Positions 51,057 to 60,429 of a stretch of 64,000 bases of DNA are shown here, piece after piece. Each line of letters opens with the position of its first letter. The first letter of the stretch is position 1. Below the pieces are notes generated by a model. That model made no database searches. It saw only the letters and a list, made by a program, of their open reading frames with translations, and was not told the origin of the DNA. A program made the position numbers and the translations under genes. Origin of the DNA: an uncultured Armatimonadota bacterium (lineage in GTDB: Bacteria > Armatimonadota > Fimbriimonadia > Fimbriimonadales > Fimbriimonadaceae); contig CAIYLG010000012.1 in assembly GCA_903927025.1 (NCBI GenBank), positions 121,610 to 185,609 on the forward strand, given 5' to 3'.

Positions 51057-51563
51057 TTATGGATACCAGCCCAGGCCGGTGCTGATGTCAAATCCGAATT
51101 TGACTGGGTTCCCTCGGGAGCCGTTGGCCAACAGAGGCCAGGACTCTACTTGAAGTTTTGTGAATACAAGCTCAACAGAAAGCGCAAGTTCAGGAGAGGC
51201 GGATTCAATCGTGAAGGACTGAACATACACATTCCCTATGGTGAGCTGATGCAAAAGTTGCGGCTTCCCGGGTCCGGCACCGGACGTCAGTACAGTCACT
51301 ACGATATTTCCGTTGGACAGGAATCCATCCACATGCTGGCCGCCACAGAGTGCGCTGAATAGATTCACCAGGTCGGAGGACATGGGGAGGGTTATTTGGA
51401 TTCCATTGAACATCGGTTGCCCGACCCTCACTGACCCCAGTCCCACAATGATCGACGCGCCAGCGGAGGTACTGAACGATTCGAGGGGATATGAGCCCTT
51501 GAGCCCGGCGCCCATGTAGGGTCCAGTGAATCCAGGGATTGTTAGAAGATAGTTAGTAGCCAT
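51057..51563 (-). CDS. Hcp-like type VI secretion tube family protein
   Basis: 168 residues from ATG 51563; the frame extends to 51668, but the extra residues look non-coding. The pattern fits the Hcp fold: N-terminal 'NYLLTIPGFTG', 'GSYPLESFSTSAGASI' (usual W-I-x-V-x-S-x-S-x-G), 'GIQITLPMSSDLVNLFSALC' (usual K-x-D-x-x-S-P-x-L), 'LTIGNVYVQSFTIESAS' and 'LALSVELVFTKLQVES' (usual E-x-x-x-L-x-F-x-K-I). Hcp hexamers form the inner T6SS tube or act as effector carriers. No tssB/C/K or other T6SS genes are in the window, so this is an orphan Hcp. It may serve another contractile injection or secretion use. Confidence 0.72.
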   Translation of the reverse strand: MATNYLLTIPGFTGPYMGAGLKGSYPLESFSTSAGASIIVGLGSVRVGQPMFNGIQITLPMSSDLVNLFSALCGGQHVDGFLSNGNIVVTVLTSGAGPGKPQLLHQLTIGNVYVQSFTIESASPELALSVELVFTKLQVESWPLLANGSRGNPVKFGFDISTGLGWYP

Positions 51564-51803
51564 AGCGTGTCCGGCAGGGTCGAGACCGACGTAAAGAGTC
51601 CCGGGAAAGGGACTCTTTGTTAGAGTAAAGATTGACGGTAGCCTAGTGCAATGGCTATCGTTTTGCATGTAATTGCGGCAATGAGCGCACGTTTACTTGT
51701 CTTAGACAGCCGCCTTAAATCGTTACCGTAGGCTGGTGAATCGTCGGACTAGATGCCGGTGGATCCATCGGATCGCCGTCCTCACCGCTGAGGGAAGAAA
51801 ACT

Positions 51804-52400
51804 GTGGGCAACCTTTTGACTAGAAGGCAAATCATCGTAGGTGCAACAACCGCATCTTTGGCTTCCGTGATTCCATCGGCACTTGGCCGAGGGGCAAAGG
51901 AGCTCGTTGCAAATCCTTCCGGAATTGCTTCGCGATCAGAATGGATAACCGCCAGATCACCTTTTCGGTGCTACATGGCCTCTTCCGCCATTCTGAGCGG
52001 TGGTGGAATTCTCGTTTCAGGAGGCTACGCATCAAAAAACGTCTCTAGCGTGAAGGCATGTCCTCGGTCCGCATGTTGGATTTACCACCCCTTGACCGAA
52101 GAATGGACTCAAATCGCTTCGCTGAATCTGGCTAGAGCACGTCATGCCTCAGTCCTCCTGAGTGATGGCAGGATTGCAGTATTAGGCGGATATCACATGG
52201 GAGCAACGGCTTCCGTAGAGGTTTATGACCCCACACGGAACGAGTGGGAAGTTGTTGAACCTCTTCTGGAGCCCAGGTACGACCATAGCGCGGTTGCGGA
52301 TGGGCAGTCGGTTTACGTTATCGGCGGCGTCGGCAAGTCTATCATCGGAAACATTGAGATCCTGCCAATGCCTGTTTCCAGTTCGAGCCTTCCAGTTTAG
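51804..52400 (+). CDS. Tat-exported Kelch-repeat protein
   Basis: 198 residues from GTG 51804 (GAGGGAAG upstream). The N-terminus 'LLTRRQIIVGATTASLASVI' is a twin-arginine signal. The body carries two to three Kelch blades: 'CWIYHPLTEEWTQIASLNLA', 'RHASVLLSDGRIAVLGGYHM', 'VEVYDPTRNEWEVVEPLLEP' and 'YDHSAVADGQSVYVIGGVG'. A full Kelch propeller needs six or seven blades, so it is short and may be a truncated copy or may assemble as a multimer. It could bind surface polymers or proteins. It is followed by the PQQ/Ig-repeat gene on the same strand after 97 bases. Confidence 0.85.
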   Translation: MGNLLTRRQIIVGATTASLASVIPSALGRGAKELVANPSGIASRSEWITARSPFRCYMASSAILSGGGILVSGGYASKNVSSVKACPRSACWIYHPLTEEWTQIASLNLARARHASVLLSDGRIAVLGGYHMGATASVEVYDPTRNEWEVVEPLLEPRYDHSAVADGQSVYVIGGVGKSIIGNIEILPMPVSSSSLPV

Positions 52401-52497
52401 CCACCCCCATAAGGTCACGGCTCAATTTGCCTTCAATTTGGGCGTCAGACCTGAGTTCTGGGCTGCTGGTCCTTCAGATTGATTCTTCGGAGATTCT

Positions 52498-55400
52498 TTG
52501 AACACAGTTTTTGCTGCCCTCTTTCGCAGTCGACTCAAGTCATCGCTTGTCACGCTGATGTTGTCAGTAGCCATCTGCTCGCAGGCACAGTTGGCCAACT
52601 CTGGGTGGGCGAAGTTCCGCGGGGGACCGCAGAATCAGGGGATCAGCACGGGGAGTGGAACGTTAGGTTCGCTGAGCTTTTTCTCGCCTCTGGTCGACTC
52701 GAACCTATCCTCCCCCTCAATTGGTCTGAACGGTCTCGTCTACGTCGCTTCCGGTCAAAGCATCGTTGCGGTGGATGGGACCACCGGCGCGATTAAGTGG
52801 ACTACTGACACACACAGTGCTGTTTACTCTTCACCAGCGGTAGGAGCAAACGGGGTCTTGTACTGTTGTGGCTCGAACGCCTTGCTTGCCCTCGACGGCG
52901 CCACTGGGTCCCAACTATGGAGTTATCCCGTTGCCGGTTTTGTGGTCGGTTCGCCAGCGATAGGAAGTGACGGAGCTGTGTATTTTGGAGATGTCGGAAG
53001 CGATAGTCTCAGTGGACACATCTATGCCGTCATGCCCTCCGGTATTACAAAATGGCGAATACAGACCGCTGCAATTGTTTCTTCGCCGGCGATCTCCTCA
53101 GATGGATCCATTTACATAGGTTCGTGCGATTTCCGAATCTATTCCCTTAATCCGGCAGACGGTTCTACCATTCAAAGCTTCGTAACGAACGGGCCTGTTC
53201 AAAGTGCACCCGCAATTGCCCCGGATGGGACCGTTTATGTCTATTCGGGCGACGGCGTTCTTTATGCTCTGGATTCGTCGTTGGGTTTGAAGTGGACCTT
53301 CAATATTGGAGGTGGTATTTCTTATGTTCCCTCCTACGTCTCGTCCCCCGCAATTGGGCCGGACGGATCGGTATATGTGGGTTCCACGGATGGAAAACTC
53401 TATGCCGTCTCCGGAACCGGGAAACTTAGCTGGACATTCCAGGTTGCGCCGGTTGGAGTTGCTGTCGTGGGAATTCAGTCCTCCGTCGCGGTTGGGTCGG
53501 ACGGAACGATTTATCTTGGTCCGGCCGATTCAAGCGTCTATGCGCTCAGCCCCACTGGCACCGTCACTTGGCAGACCCAAGTTCAAAACTCAAACCAGAC
53601 GTCTCCCGCGCTGGGGGCCAACGGCATGCTTTATGTGAGTGCGAGCACTGGCCTTGCCGCGTTTAAGAACATTACGCCGATTTCCGTTTCTTTACTTCCA
53701 GCAGCCATAACCGGGGGAACCAGCAGCGTAGGCACTGTCACGCTGAGTTCGCCTGCTCCCCTATCCGGAGTTCAGGTTAATCTAGCAACCAGCGACCCCT
53801 CAGTGAAGGTTCCAGCAACTGTTTTTGTGGCCGGGGGCCAGTCCTCTGCGACGTTCAGCGTTACAACTTTGCCGGTTGGGGCATCCGCTTCAGTCGCGGT
53901 CAGTGCATCGCTTAATGCGGTGACCGTAACTGGAATGCTTTCGGTGAACTCACCCGTGTTGGCCTCAATCGTGCCGGACAAGAGTCAGTACGTAGGTGGA
54001 AATTCGGGTCAAGTGACGCTGACGATATCTGGGCCTGCTCCGGATGGCGGTGTTCTCATTCATCTTTCAAGCGATAGTGCCGTGCTCACAATTCCAGCGA
54101 GCCTCACTATTGCGGCAGGGGCGAGCTCTGCATCAGTCGCGTTTCAGACCACCGGTGTATCGGTTTCCTCCACTGCGACCATCGCCGCTACACTGTCAGG
54201 CAGCACGATCAACTCGCCCATTAAAGTGACTCCGGCTTCTCTACTAAGCATCGAGTTTGATCAATCCTTTGTGGTTGGGCCAGCGAGCATCTCTGCAATA
54301 GTGGCACTCAACGGGATGGCACCTTCAGGAGGGGTGGCTGTAGCACTAACCAGTGCTTCGAACAAAGTGAGCCTCCCTAAATCGGTGAAGATCCTTGGGG
54401 GAAGCAGCAGCACCACCGTTCTCATCCCTGTGTCGGCGGTTACGCTGAATACGGTCATCCCGATCAAGGCGACTTTGAATAAGGTTGCAGTGTCCGCTAG
54501 TTTCACTGACGAGCCACTTTTGATCACGTCGCTGGTTTTGAACCCTACCTCAGTCGGGGGTGGGTCGTCGGTGACCGGAACGGTTACATTGAATGGTGTT
54601 GTCGGAAGCACAACCACAAACATCAAGTTGAAGAGTTCGTCGCCTAAAGCCTCGGTGCCGGCCAGTGTCCCGGTTGCGAAAGGACAGTCCTCGGCAACAT
54701 TCACGGTCTCCACTTTGGCCGTGGGGGCGACTACAACCGCAGCTTTGTCAGCAACATTGGGAGCAGGAACGAAATCTGCCATTCTCACCATCCGGCCACC
54801 TTCGCTTGCGTCTCTCAGTTTGAGTCAGACCACTGTCGTTGGCGGGGGACAAGTCACAGGAACGGTCACCCTAGACGGTAATGCCGGCTCCGGTGGAGCT
54901 GTTGTCGCCATCAGCAGCGCGTCGAGAGACTTAACGATTCCAGCCACAGTTACTGTGCCAGCAGGAAAGTCCACCGCGACGTTCAGCATTCAGACAGCTG
55001 GAGTCTCGGTTACTTCTGTGGCCACGATTCTCTGCAAGCTGGGCAGTGTGTCCCAGTCTGCGGCCCTCACCCTCACCGCCTCTGCTTTGGATACTCTGAC
55101 GGTGAGTCCGTCCGACATTTCGGGAGGCGTAAAACCCACCGGAGTGGTTAGGCTCACTGGCCCGGCGCCACTTGCCGGAACTTCAGTTGCGCTGGCAAGC
55201 GATAACGCCGCCGCCACTGTCCCCGGCAGGGTCCTTATTCCGAGTGGTCAAACGTCGACAACCTTTTTGGTAACGACTTATGCGGTTGATTCGAAGACTA
55301 CGGTTACGATTTCGGCAACCGCAGACAAGACCCTTTCGACGACGATCCAGCTCTATGTTGCGTGGCTAGCCTTCCTTACCGTCTCTCCTGGAACCGTATT

Positions 55401-55644
55401 CGGTGGATCCAGCGCGACCGGAACGATTTACTTAAGCGGCCCAGCGCCCTCTGGAGGGATGAGAATTGCGCTGTCAGCGAGTGACCCTACTGTGGGACTG
55501 CCCTCAACGGTGAATGTTGGTCCCGGTCAAACGCGCGCTGCCTTTACGATCACGACAGCATTCTCCTTCTCCCCCTTATCTGTGACCATCACAGCCCAGA
55601 GCAACGTTAGTAGTTTGGCAACAGCGATCCTTAAAGTGCGTTGA
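52498..55644 (+). CDS. Large exported PQQ-like propeller fused to Ig-like repeats
   Basis: 1048 residues from TTG 52498 (GGAG 6-7 bases upstream). Signal peptide 'SSLVTLMLSVAICSQAQL'. Residues ~40-400 form a PQQ/YWTD-type propeller with blade motifs 'NGLVYVASGQSIVAVDGTTG', 'PAIGSDGAVYFGD', 'SPAISSDGSIYIGS' and 'AIGPDGSVYVGSTDGKLYAV'. From ~400 on there are eight ~82-residue Ig-like repeats of the form 'V.GG.SS.GTV.L...AP..G..V.LSS....VP..V.VP.GQSSATF.V.T..V'. Probably a long surface fibre or adhesin. It ends exactly where the HNH endonuclease fragment begins (4-base TTGA overlap), a possible recombination junction. Confidence 0.88.
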   Translation: MNTVFAALFRSRLKSSLVTLMLSVAICSQAQLANSGWAKFRGGPQNQGISTGSGTLGSLSFFSPLVDSNLSSPSIGLNGLVYVASGQSIVAVDGTTGAIKWTTDTHSAVYSSPAVGANGVLYCCGSNALLALDGATGSQLWSYPVAGFVVGSPAIGSDGAVYFGDVGSDSLSGHIYAVMPSGITKWRIQTAAIVSSPAISSDGSIYIGSCDFRIYSLNPADGSTIQSFVTNGPVQSAPAIAPDGTVYVYSGDGVLYALDSSLGLKWTFNIGGGISYVPSYVSSPAIGPDGSVYVGSTDGKLYAVSGTGKLSWTFQVAPVGVAVVGIQSSVAVGSDGTIYLGPADSSVYALSPTGTVTWQTQVQNSNQTSPALGANGMLYVSASTGLAAFKNITPISVSLLPAAITGGTSSVGTVTLSSPAPLSGVQVNLATSDPSVKVPATVFVAGGQSSATFSVTTLPVGASASVAVSASLNAVTVTGMLSVNSPVLASIVPDKSQYVGGNSGQVTLTISGPAPDGGVLIHLSSDSAVLTIPASLTIAAGASSASVAFQTTGVSVSSTATIAATLSGSTINSPIKVTPASLLSIEFDQSFVVGPASISAIVALNGMAPSGGVAVALTSASNKVSLPKSVKILGGSSSTTVLIPVSAVTLNTVIPIKATLNKVAVSASFTDEPLLITSLVLNPTSVGGGSSVTGTVTLNGVVGSTTTNIKLKSSSPKASVPASVPVAKGQSSATFTVSTLAVGATTTAALSATLGAGTKSAILTIRPPSLASLSLSQTTVVGGGQVTGTVTLDGNAGSGGAVVAISSASRDLTIPATVTVPAGKSTATFSIQTAGVSVTSVATILCKLGSVSQSAALTLTASALDTLTVSPSDISGGVKPTGVVRLTGPAPLAGTSVALASDNAAATVPGRVLIPSGQTSTTFLVTTYAVDSKTTVTISATADKTLSTTIQLYVAWLAFLTVSPGTVFGGSSATGTIYLSGPAPSGGMRIALSASDPTVGLPSTVNVGPGQTRAAFTITTAFSFSPLSVTITAQSNVSSLATAILKVR

Positions 55645-56117
55645 CAGCCAAGATTCCTCGCGAGTGGGGCGGACTTACTGAGGCTGAAAATCTCCAAACA
55701 CTGTGCACCGAATGCAATCAGGGTAAGAAGGCGTTTTTTGCCGCGTTCGATTCAGAGCAGATGGGGCACGTGATGACCTTGCGGTCGGTACATGAGCGAC
55801 TGGCGAAGATTCTCATGTTGAACGTGGGGACTTCTATTGATCCGGATGTTCTTGAGATGGTTACCGGTGGAGACGGATTTCAAGATGACTGGAAGAAGCG
55901 CTTCCGTGAACTCAGATATACAGGTCTGGAAGTTGAAGTCTTGAAGCGAAAGGTAGGCAAGCGTGTCATTGCGGCTTATCGAGCGCTAAACACAGTGGAC
56001 TTGCCGAACGAGTTGTCAAAGTGGATTCGCACCTACGAAAAAGACAGAGAAATTCGCAACCGGGCTGAATCCTCTTTAGACCTAGACTCAAACTACCTCA
56101 GGCTGAGCAACCTCTAG
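55641..56117 (+). pseudogene. 5'-truncated HNH endonuclease (restriction enzyme remnant)
   Basis: 158 residues remain. 'IPREWGGLTEAENLQTLCTE' plus 'CNQGKKAFF' is the second half of an HNH/McrA-type zinc ββα-metal nuclease, where the first half would read '..C..C....VDHI(I)PRE'. Here the DH pair and the first Cys pair are absent, because the frame opens with TTG 55641 directly after the PQQ/Ig gene stop, with a TAA three codons earlier in this frame. The rest ('KRFRELRYTGLEVEVLKRKV') looks intact. The gene is convergent with the C5 methyltransferase and overlaps it by 30 bases, the layout of a type II restriction-modification pair. Predicted inactive. Confidence 0.75.
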
Positions 56118-57032
56118 GGCGTGCCTAATCTGCGTCGCCACTGCCTTGGCGACAGGCGGCGGAAAAGCGTTGCTAACTTGCCTGTATGTATTGGTCTTCG
56201 CACCGACGAAGTGCCAATCGTCTCGGAACCCTTGTAGTCGCGCAACCATCCTGACAGTCAGCCGAGGCATCCCGACAAACCCAGGCAGTGGTGCGTCTGG
56301 CGCGATATTGTGGCCGTCAACTCCCAGTGTAGACCAAGCTCTCTTCGCTCGTGTCGGTCCCAAGTCAGGGCCGCCATGCTTCTTACTTCCTCCGACAACC
56401 GTAGGCGCAATGTCAGTTGCCTTCGCCGCCCATTCTTCAGCCCCTTCCCAACCGTTGGCAGCCATTAGGTCTAGCAGACACTCCCCAACCGTCGGTGCTT
56501 TTTGCAGGCCAGCCGTCGGCCAGATGAAGTGATCGGCGTATTCGTCCTTCAGAGCAACAAACACCACCCGCGGCCGAAGTTGCGGGACGCCGAAGCCACT
56601 GGCTCGTAACAGGCGCCAATCCGTACGGTAGCCCATCTTGGTCAGCTCTCCAGCGATATATGTCCTGTAATCCTCGAATACTGCATCAAGTATCCCACGG
56701 ACATTCTCAATCATGACGGCGTTCGGTCGGGTCTCGTCAACAAGCCTAATCGCCGCAGGGAACATATTACGTTCGTCGTTATCGCCAAGCTGTTTGCCGG
56801 CCTTGCTAAACGGAGGACATGGAAGTCCGCCCGCAAGTAGGTCAATCCCTTGGAACGGTCTGCCGTCGAAGAAGTTTAAATCCCCCTCGATGACCCGCCA
56901 ATTCGGTCGATTGTGCCTAAGCGTTGCGCAGGCGTGAGCGTCGATCTCGACAAGTCCGGAGTGTTCGAAACCGGCCGACTCCAACCCAATGGCTTGCCCG
57001 CCTGCCCCGGCACACATCTCGAGAGAATTCAC
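56088..57032 (-). CDS. C5-cytosine DNA methyltransferase
   Basis: 314 residues. Motif I 'SLEMCAGAGGQAIGLESAGF' (SAM site), motif II 'LVEIDAHACATLRHNRPNW', motif IV 'GGLPCPPFSKAGKQLG' with catalytic Cys72, motif VI 'MIENVRG' (E109-N110-V111), motif VIII 'QLRPR' (151-155), motif IX region 'LTVRMVARLQGFRDDW' and motif X 'QVSNAFPPPVAKAV' are all present. It therefore looks active; the target recognition part (~160-260) is short. It methylates cytosine at C5 in an unknown site. It sits tail-to-tail with the broken HNH gene and head-to-head with the GHKL ATPase gene, with a ~250-base shared promoter region. Confidence 0.94.
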   Translation of the reverse strand: MNSLEMCAGAGGQAIGLESAGFEHSGLVEIDAHACATLRHNRPNWRVIEGDLNFFDGRPFQGIDLLAGGLPCPPFSKAGKQLGDNDERNMFPAAIRLVDETRPNAVMIENVRGILDAVFEDYRTYIAGELTKMGYRTDWRLLRASGFGVPQLRPRVVFVALKDEYADHFIWPTAGLQKAPTVGECLLDLMAANGWEGAEEWAAKATDIAPTVVGGSKKHGGPDLGPTRAKRAWSTLGVDGHNIAPDAPLPGFVGMPRLTVRMVARLQGFRDDWHFVGAKTNTYRQVSNAFPPPVAKAVATQIRHALEVAQPEVV

Positions 57033-57280
57033 AGTACGTTATAGACGGAACATGGAGGAGAAAGTTAGCACTTCGAACAGTCGACCCACCCTATGTAAAA
57101 TATCTCCAACTAGACTGCGTGGCTGGTCTGGAGCTATTTTGGCTTGCCAGTCTGAGACAGCTTGTTGGCATTTAGTGCACACATCTGGTTGTCCTCGCAT
57201 CTGTACTTATGTATCGTCTGACGTATACTGCCAGTCAAAGAGAAATTGGGCCCGAAGGGCTCAAGACAAGTGACCTGCCA

Positions 57281-59236
57281 ATGTCCATGCCAGCACCTGA
57301 TTCACGTAGCCAAGGCGTCTTAGATGAACTCCATACCAAGGGTTTTGGCGAAGCAGTTGAAACGAACCTAGAGACGGACGAACAAGTGATCGCCCGGGTG
57401 ACCGACGGAATCTACCGCCAGCCAGCCTCAGCCTTCAGAGAATTGATTTCTAACGCCTACGATGCAGATGCGTCACGTGTGGTTATCAAGACGGACCAGC
57501 CGAGGTTTCAACGTATTACAGTCGAAGACGACGGAAATGGAATGACCGAGGAGGCTCTTGTCAACTTAGTCCACCACATTGGAGGGAGTTCCAAGCGGTC
57601 TGAAGCCGGTGTGGGGCTGAGAGTCACAAACGACTCTGATTCTGCATTATCGCCTGGCGGGAGACGCCTAATAGGAAAGATCGGGATAGGTCTGTTCTCG
57701 GTCAGCCAACTCACTCGGACATTTCACATAGTGACAAAGGCCGCAGGCACCAACCACCGGCTAATTTGCAGCGTCGTACTTCGTCAATTCGATGGCAAGT
57801 CCAACGACACGGTTTTTAAGCCCGGTCTTGTTCAAATTTGGAAGGAGCCGGCTCTCGATACCGAAGCGCATGGGACAACTATTATCCTGGACGGAATTCG
57901 ATCTACTGCCAGGCAGACGCTTTGTAGCGACGGATTATGGACGTCTCTTAGGCAAGCAATCGAAAGTGAAGAAAATGCAGTTGCGAGCCTACCAATCCCA
58001 AGATTCTATGTTGGTTCAACGGACCCGCAGAGCGACCAAGAACTGATTGCCGAAATCACAAATGAACCAGCCGTTAGCTTGCCGTGGGACGAATCGGATA
58101 CACCCCTTAGCGCATTCCGCCAATTGGTTGACTCGGTTTGGGATTCGAGCCAACGGCAAATGGCCAACCCCAAACTTGACTCCTTGTTTGATGAATACTT
58201 GCAGGTCATTTGGCAACTTGGCTTAGCGGTCCCCGTCGATTACGTAGAAAAACATCCGTTTGATACGTGCCTTAAAGCCTGGTCGGGACTATACGCGTTT
58301 TCAAACAAGAAGGGTGGCAGTGCACAACAAATTCCGGGCGAACCGACGTCAAGTCCGAGAAGCCTCTTGAATCTGACTAATCAGACTTCTCCAACTCCAT
58401 TCCGAGTCCTGTTCGATGACGTCGAGATACGGCGACCACTTTGCTTTGAAAGCTTGCCTCAAATCGCGAACCGTATAGCAAAGCCCCTCATGTTCGTCGG
58501 TCAGTGCACAGAGACCTTTAAGAACCAACCTGTCGAGTTCAGTGGTGGCCCTTTAAGTTTTGAAGCATATTTGATGTGGTCTCCTAAGATATTGCCAGTA
58601 GATCACCAAGGCGTCCTGATTCGAATTCTTGGTGCGAGCGGCACATTATTTGACCCAACATTCCTGAAATACCAAACATCCGAGCTTTTCCGGATGCGAC
58701 AGATTACTTGTGAGATTTTCGTAACTGATGGATTAGAGGGTGCCCTGAACATCGACCGCGAGTCACTGAATGAGTCTCACTCGCATTCAGTATTTCTTCG
58801 TTCATGGCTCCACAACGCACTTAGACAGTTCACAGCGGTACACAAGCGAGTAGCTAAGGAGCTTCGAGAGGATGATCGAGAAGAAGCCCACCAACAGGTG
58901 CTAAGCCGTATTGATGAGGTTGTGAACAGGGTGAGATACTCCTTGATTGGAGAAGAACTTGACGCTCTTCCCTCACTAAGGTTCATTGAGTCTGACGAAG
59001 ACGAGTACGACGAGTACGACGAGGACTACTTGATTCTTGAGGACGAGATATTCCCGCAAATGTTCGGTCGCGACACAGTCGCGAAGCGTGACAGGTTGGA
59101 AGTTCTGGAGAAGAAGACAGAGGCTATCGGAAACGTGATAGCGGCGTTTGGCATCCTAGATAGTCTCACTCCTGACCAAAGAAATTTACTGCTCAAAGCA
59201 ATATTTGAAGTGCTATGCGATGAGGAGATAGCTTAA
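57281..59236 (+). CDS. Hsp90/MORC-like GHKL ATPase, candidate defence protein
   Basis: About 651 residues from ATG 57281; an ATG at 57209 would add 24 residues, but a TATACT box at 57223 lies inside that stretch. GHKL fold at the N-terminus: N-box 'AFRELISNAYDADASR' (Glu54, Asn58; like HtpG RELISNASDA), G1 'VEDDGNGMTEE' (Asp83-Asp84) and G2 'LIGKIGIGLFSVSQL' (from G132). The middle ~400 residues are unrecognised. A short acidic stretch ('ESDEDEYDEYDEDY') and a helical C-terminus follow. It is longer than HtpG and lacks its client domain pattern, and resembles MORC/MutL-type ATPases found beside DNA methylases. The stop overlaps the next gene as TAATG, so the two are co-translated. Confidence 0.88.
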   Translation: MSMPAPDSRSQGVLDELHTKGFGEAVETNLETDEQVIARVTDGIYRQPASAFRELISNAYDADASRVVIKTDQPRFQRITVEDDGNGMTEEALVNLVHHIGGSSKRSEAGVGLRVTNDSDSALSPGGRRLIGKIGIGLFSVSQLTRTFHIVTKAAGTNHRLICSVVLRQFDGKSNDTVFKPGLVQIWKEPALDTEAHGTTIILDGIRSTARQTLCSDGLWTSLRQAIESEENAVASLPIPRFYVGSTDPQSDQELIAEITNEPAVSLPWDESDTPLSAFRQLVDSVWDSSQRQMANPKLDSLFDEYLQVIWQLGLAVPVDYVEKHPFDTCLKAWSGLYAFSNKKGGSAQQIPGEPTSSPRSLLNLTNQTSPTPFRVLFDDVEIRRPLCFESLPQIANRIAKPLMFVGQCTETFKNQPVEFSGGPLSFEAYLMWSPKILPVDHQGVLIRILGASGTLFDPTFLKYQTSELFRMRQITCEIFVTDGLEGALNIDRESLNESHSHSVFLRSWLHNALRQFTAVHKRVAKELREDDREEAHQQVLSRIDEVVNRVRYSLIGEELDALPSLRFIESDEDEYDEYDEDYLILEDEIFPQMFGRDTVAKRDRLEVLEKKTEAIGNVIAAFGILDSLTPDQRNLLLKAIFEVLCDEEIA

Positions 59237-60429
59237 TGCCTGTTTCGAATCCATTCGGAGAGTCTGAACTTGATTCGCCGGCCGAGAGCATCAAGGAATA
59301 TGCCGTTGTGGGTCCAAGTGCTCACAGAGACTTCTTACCATGGCACCATCCTCGCAAGCACTTTGTCCGGAGCGAGCAGTGGGCTTTCATCTTAGAGAAG
59401 CATCTGCAATTGAATCCTAAGGCTGACGGCACGATCAAGTGGTTGGGGCTTCCGGGCGACGATTTACTTGATTTGCGCTATATAGCCGAGAGGATATGTG
59501 AGCCCATGCAGCAGCGCCTGCTCTTCTTAGGACTGAATAATTCCATCAAAGCCGATTCTCCTAATAAATACATTCTTGACCGAGCTCTGGACCAGATGCG
59601 CAAATTACCCTTGGTCGACGAGGGTTCAAACGTCATCGTAGATTCATTCAACTCACTTGCAGACAGTAGGTCCATTGCTTACCAAACGGCGTGCAAGTTG
59701 GGTCCATTTGATGTAGTTAATCTGGACCTGTGCGACGGAATGGTCAAAAACAGACCCAATGACTCCCAGAAACCCGATTACAACGCAATTCAGACTCTCT
59801 TGGGCAACCAATTCAGGAATCCGCATCCTTGGCTCTTCTACTTCACGTCTCTAATCGGCGAACAGCACTGCCACGAGCAAGTGCTTCGGAAGTTCCTCAA
59901 GCTGATGGACGAGAATATTGAGACCTGCGATGGGTTCGGTGCCGCCATCGAGGCGCAGTTTGGAGCGCCGCTTACCGCTTTGAACGATCCTTGCCGACTG
60001 TTTGTCGTGAACTTGTGTGGAATCCTCAAGTGGTTGGGCGCAATTTGCGTCAACCAAACTGGTTGGAGAATGGAAACAATGGTTATCGACTGTTACACAG
60101 TTTTTCATGGTGCGGCTGACGGTTCAGACGTGCACCTGAGGGACCCCAGTGTTGATGACCTAGTGTCAGTCGCAATTAGGTTCGTGCCAAAACGCGTTGT
60201 CGCTTACGATCCAAACGGACTTGGGACCGCAAGGTCACAGGCTGATAGTGAATGCAGAATCGCCCTTGAGGCCGTCAAGAGAATGAAGGAGAGGAGGCGT
60301 GTCGAAGATTGCCTTCGCGAAGACGAAGGAATTCGGCAGAGGATTATCAATGAGAAAATGATCCTGCTCGAAGGAGCTGGTTACGCTAGGGAAAGGTACT
60401 TGGAAAAGGTTGAGGAATGGCTAGCCTGA
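59236..60429 (+). CDS. Unknown protein coupled to GHKL ATPase
   Basis: 397 residues, start ATG 59236 (GAGGAGATAG upstream, TAATG overlap). No named family. 'HRDFLPWHHPRKHFVRSEQW' (His/Trp-rich) is followed by a Rossmann-like pattern: 'IKWLGLPGDDLLDLRYIAER', 'QRLLFLGLNN', 'NVIVDSFNSLADSRSIAYQT' and 'LGPFDVVNLDLCDGM'. The arrangement of a G-x-x-G-D-D-L-x-D start and D-V-V-N-L-D-L-C-D strand recalls SAM-dependent methyltransferases with an altered motif I, or nucleotide-binding enzymes. The C-terminal 80 residues are a charged helix ('RIALEAVKRMKERRRVEDCL'). Function unknown; tight coupling to the ATPase says they work together. Confidence 0.82.
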   Translation: MPVSNPFGESELDSPAESIKEYAVVGPSAHRDFLPWHHPRKHFVRSEQWAFILEKHLQLNPKADGTIKWLGLPGDDLLDLRYIAERICEPMQQRLLFLGLNNSIKADSPNKYILDRALDQMRKLPLVDEGSNVIVDSFNSLADSRSIAYQTACKLGPFDVVNLDLCDGMVKNRPNDSQKPDYNAIQTLLGNQFRNPHPWLFYFTSLIGEQHCHEQVLRKFLKLMDENIETCDGFGAAIEAQFGAPLTALNDPCRLFVVNLCGILKWLGAICVNQTGWRMETMVIDCYTVFHGAADGSDVHLRDPSVDDLVSVAIRFVPKRVVAYDPNGLGTARSQADSECRIALEAVKRMKERRRVEDCLREDEGIRQRIINEKMILLEGAGYARERYLEKVEEWLA

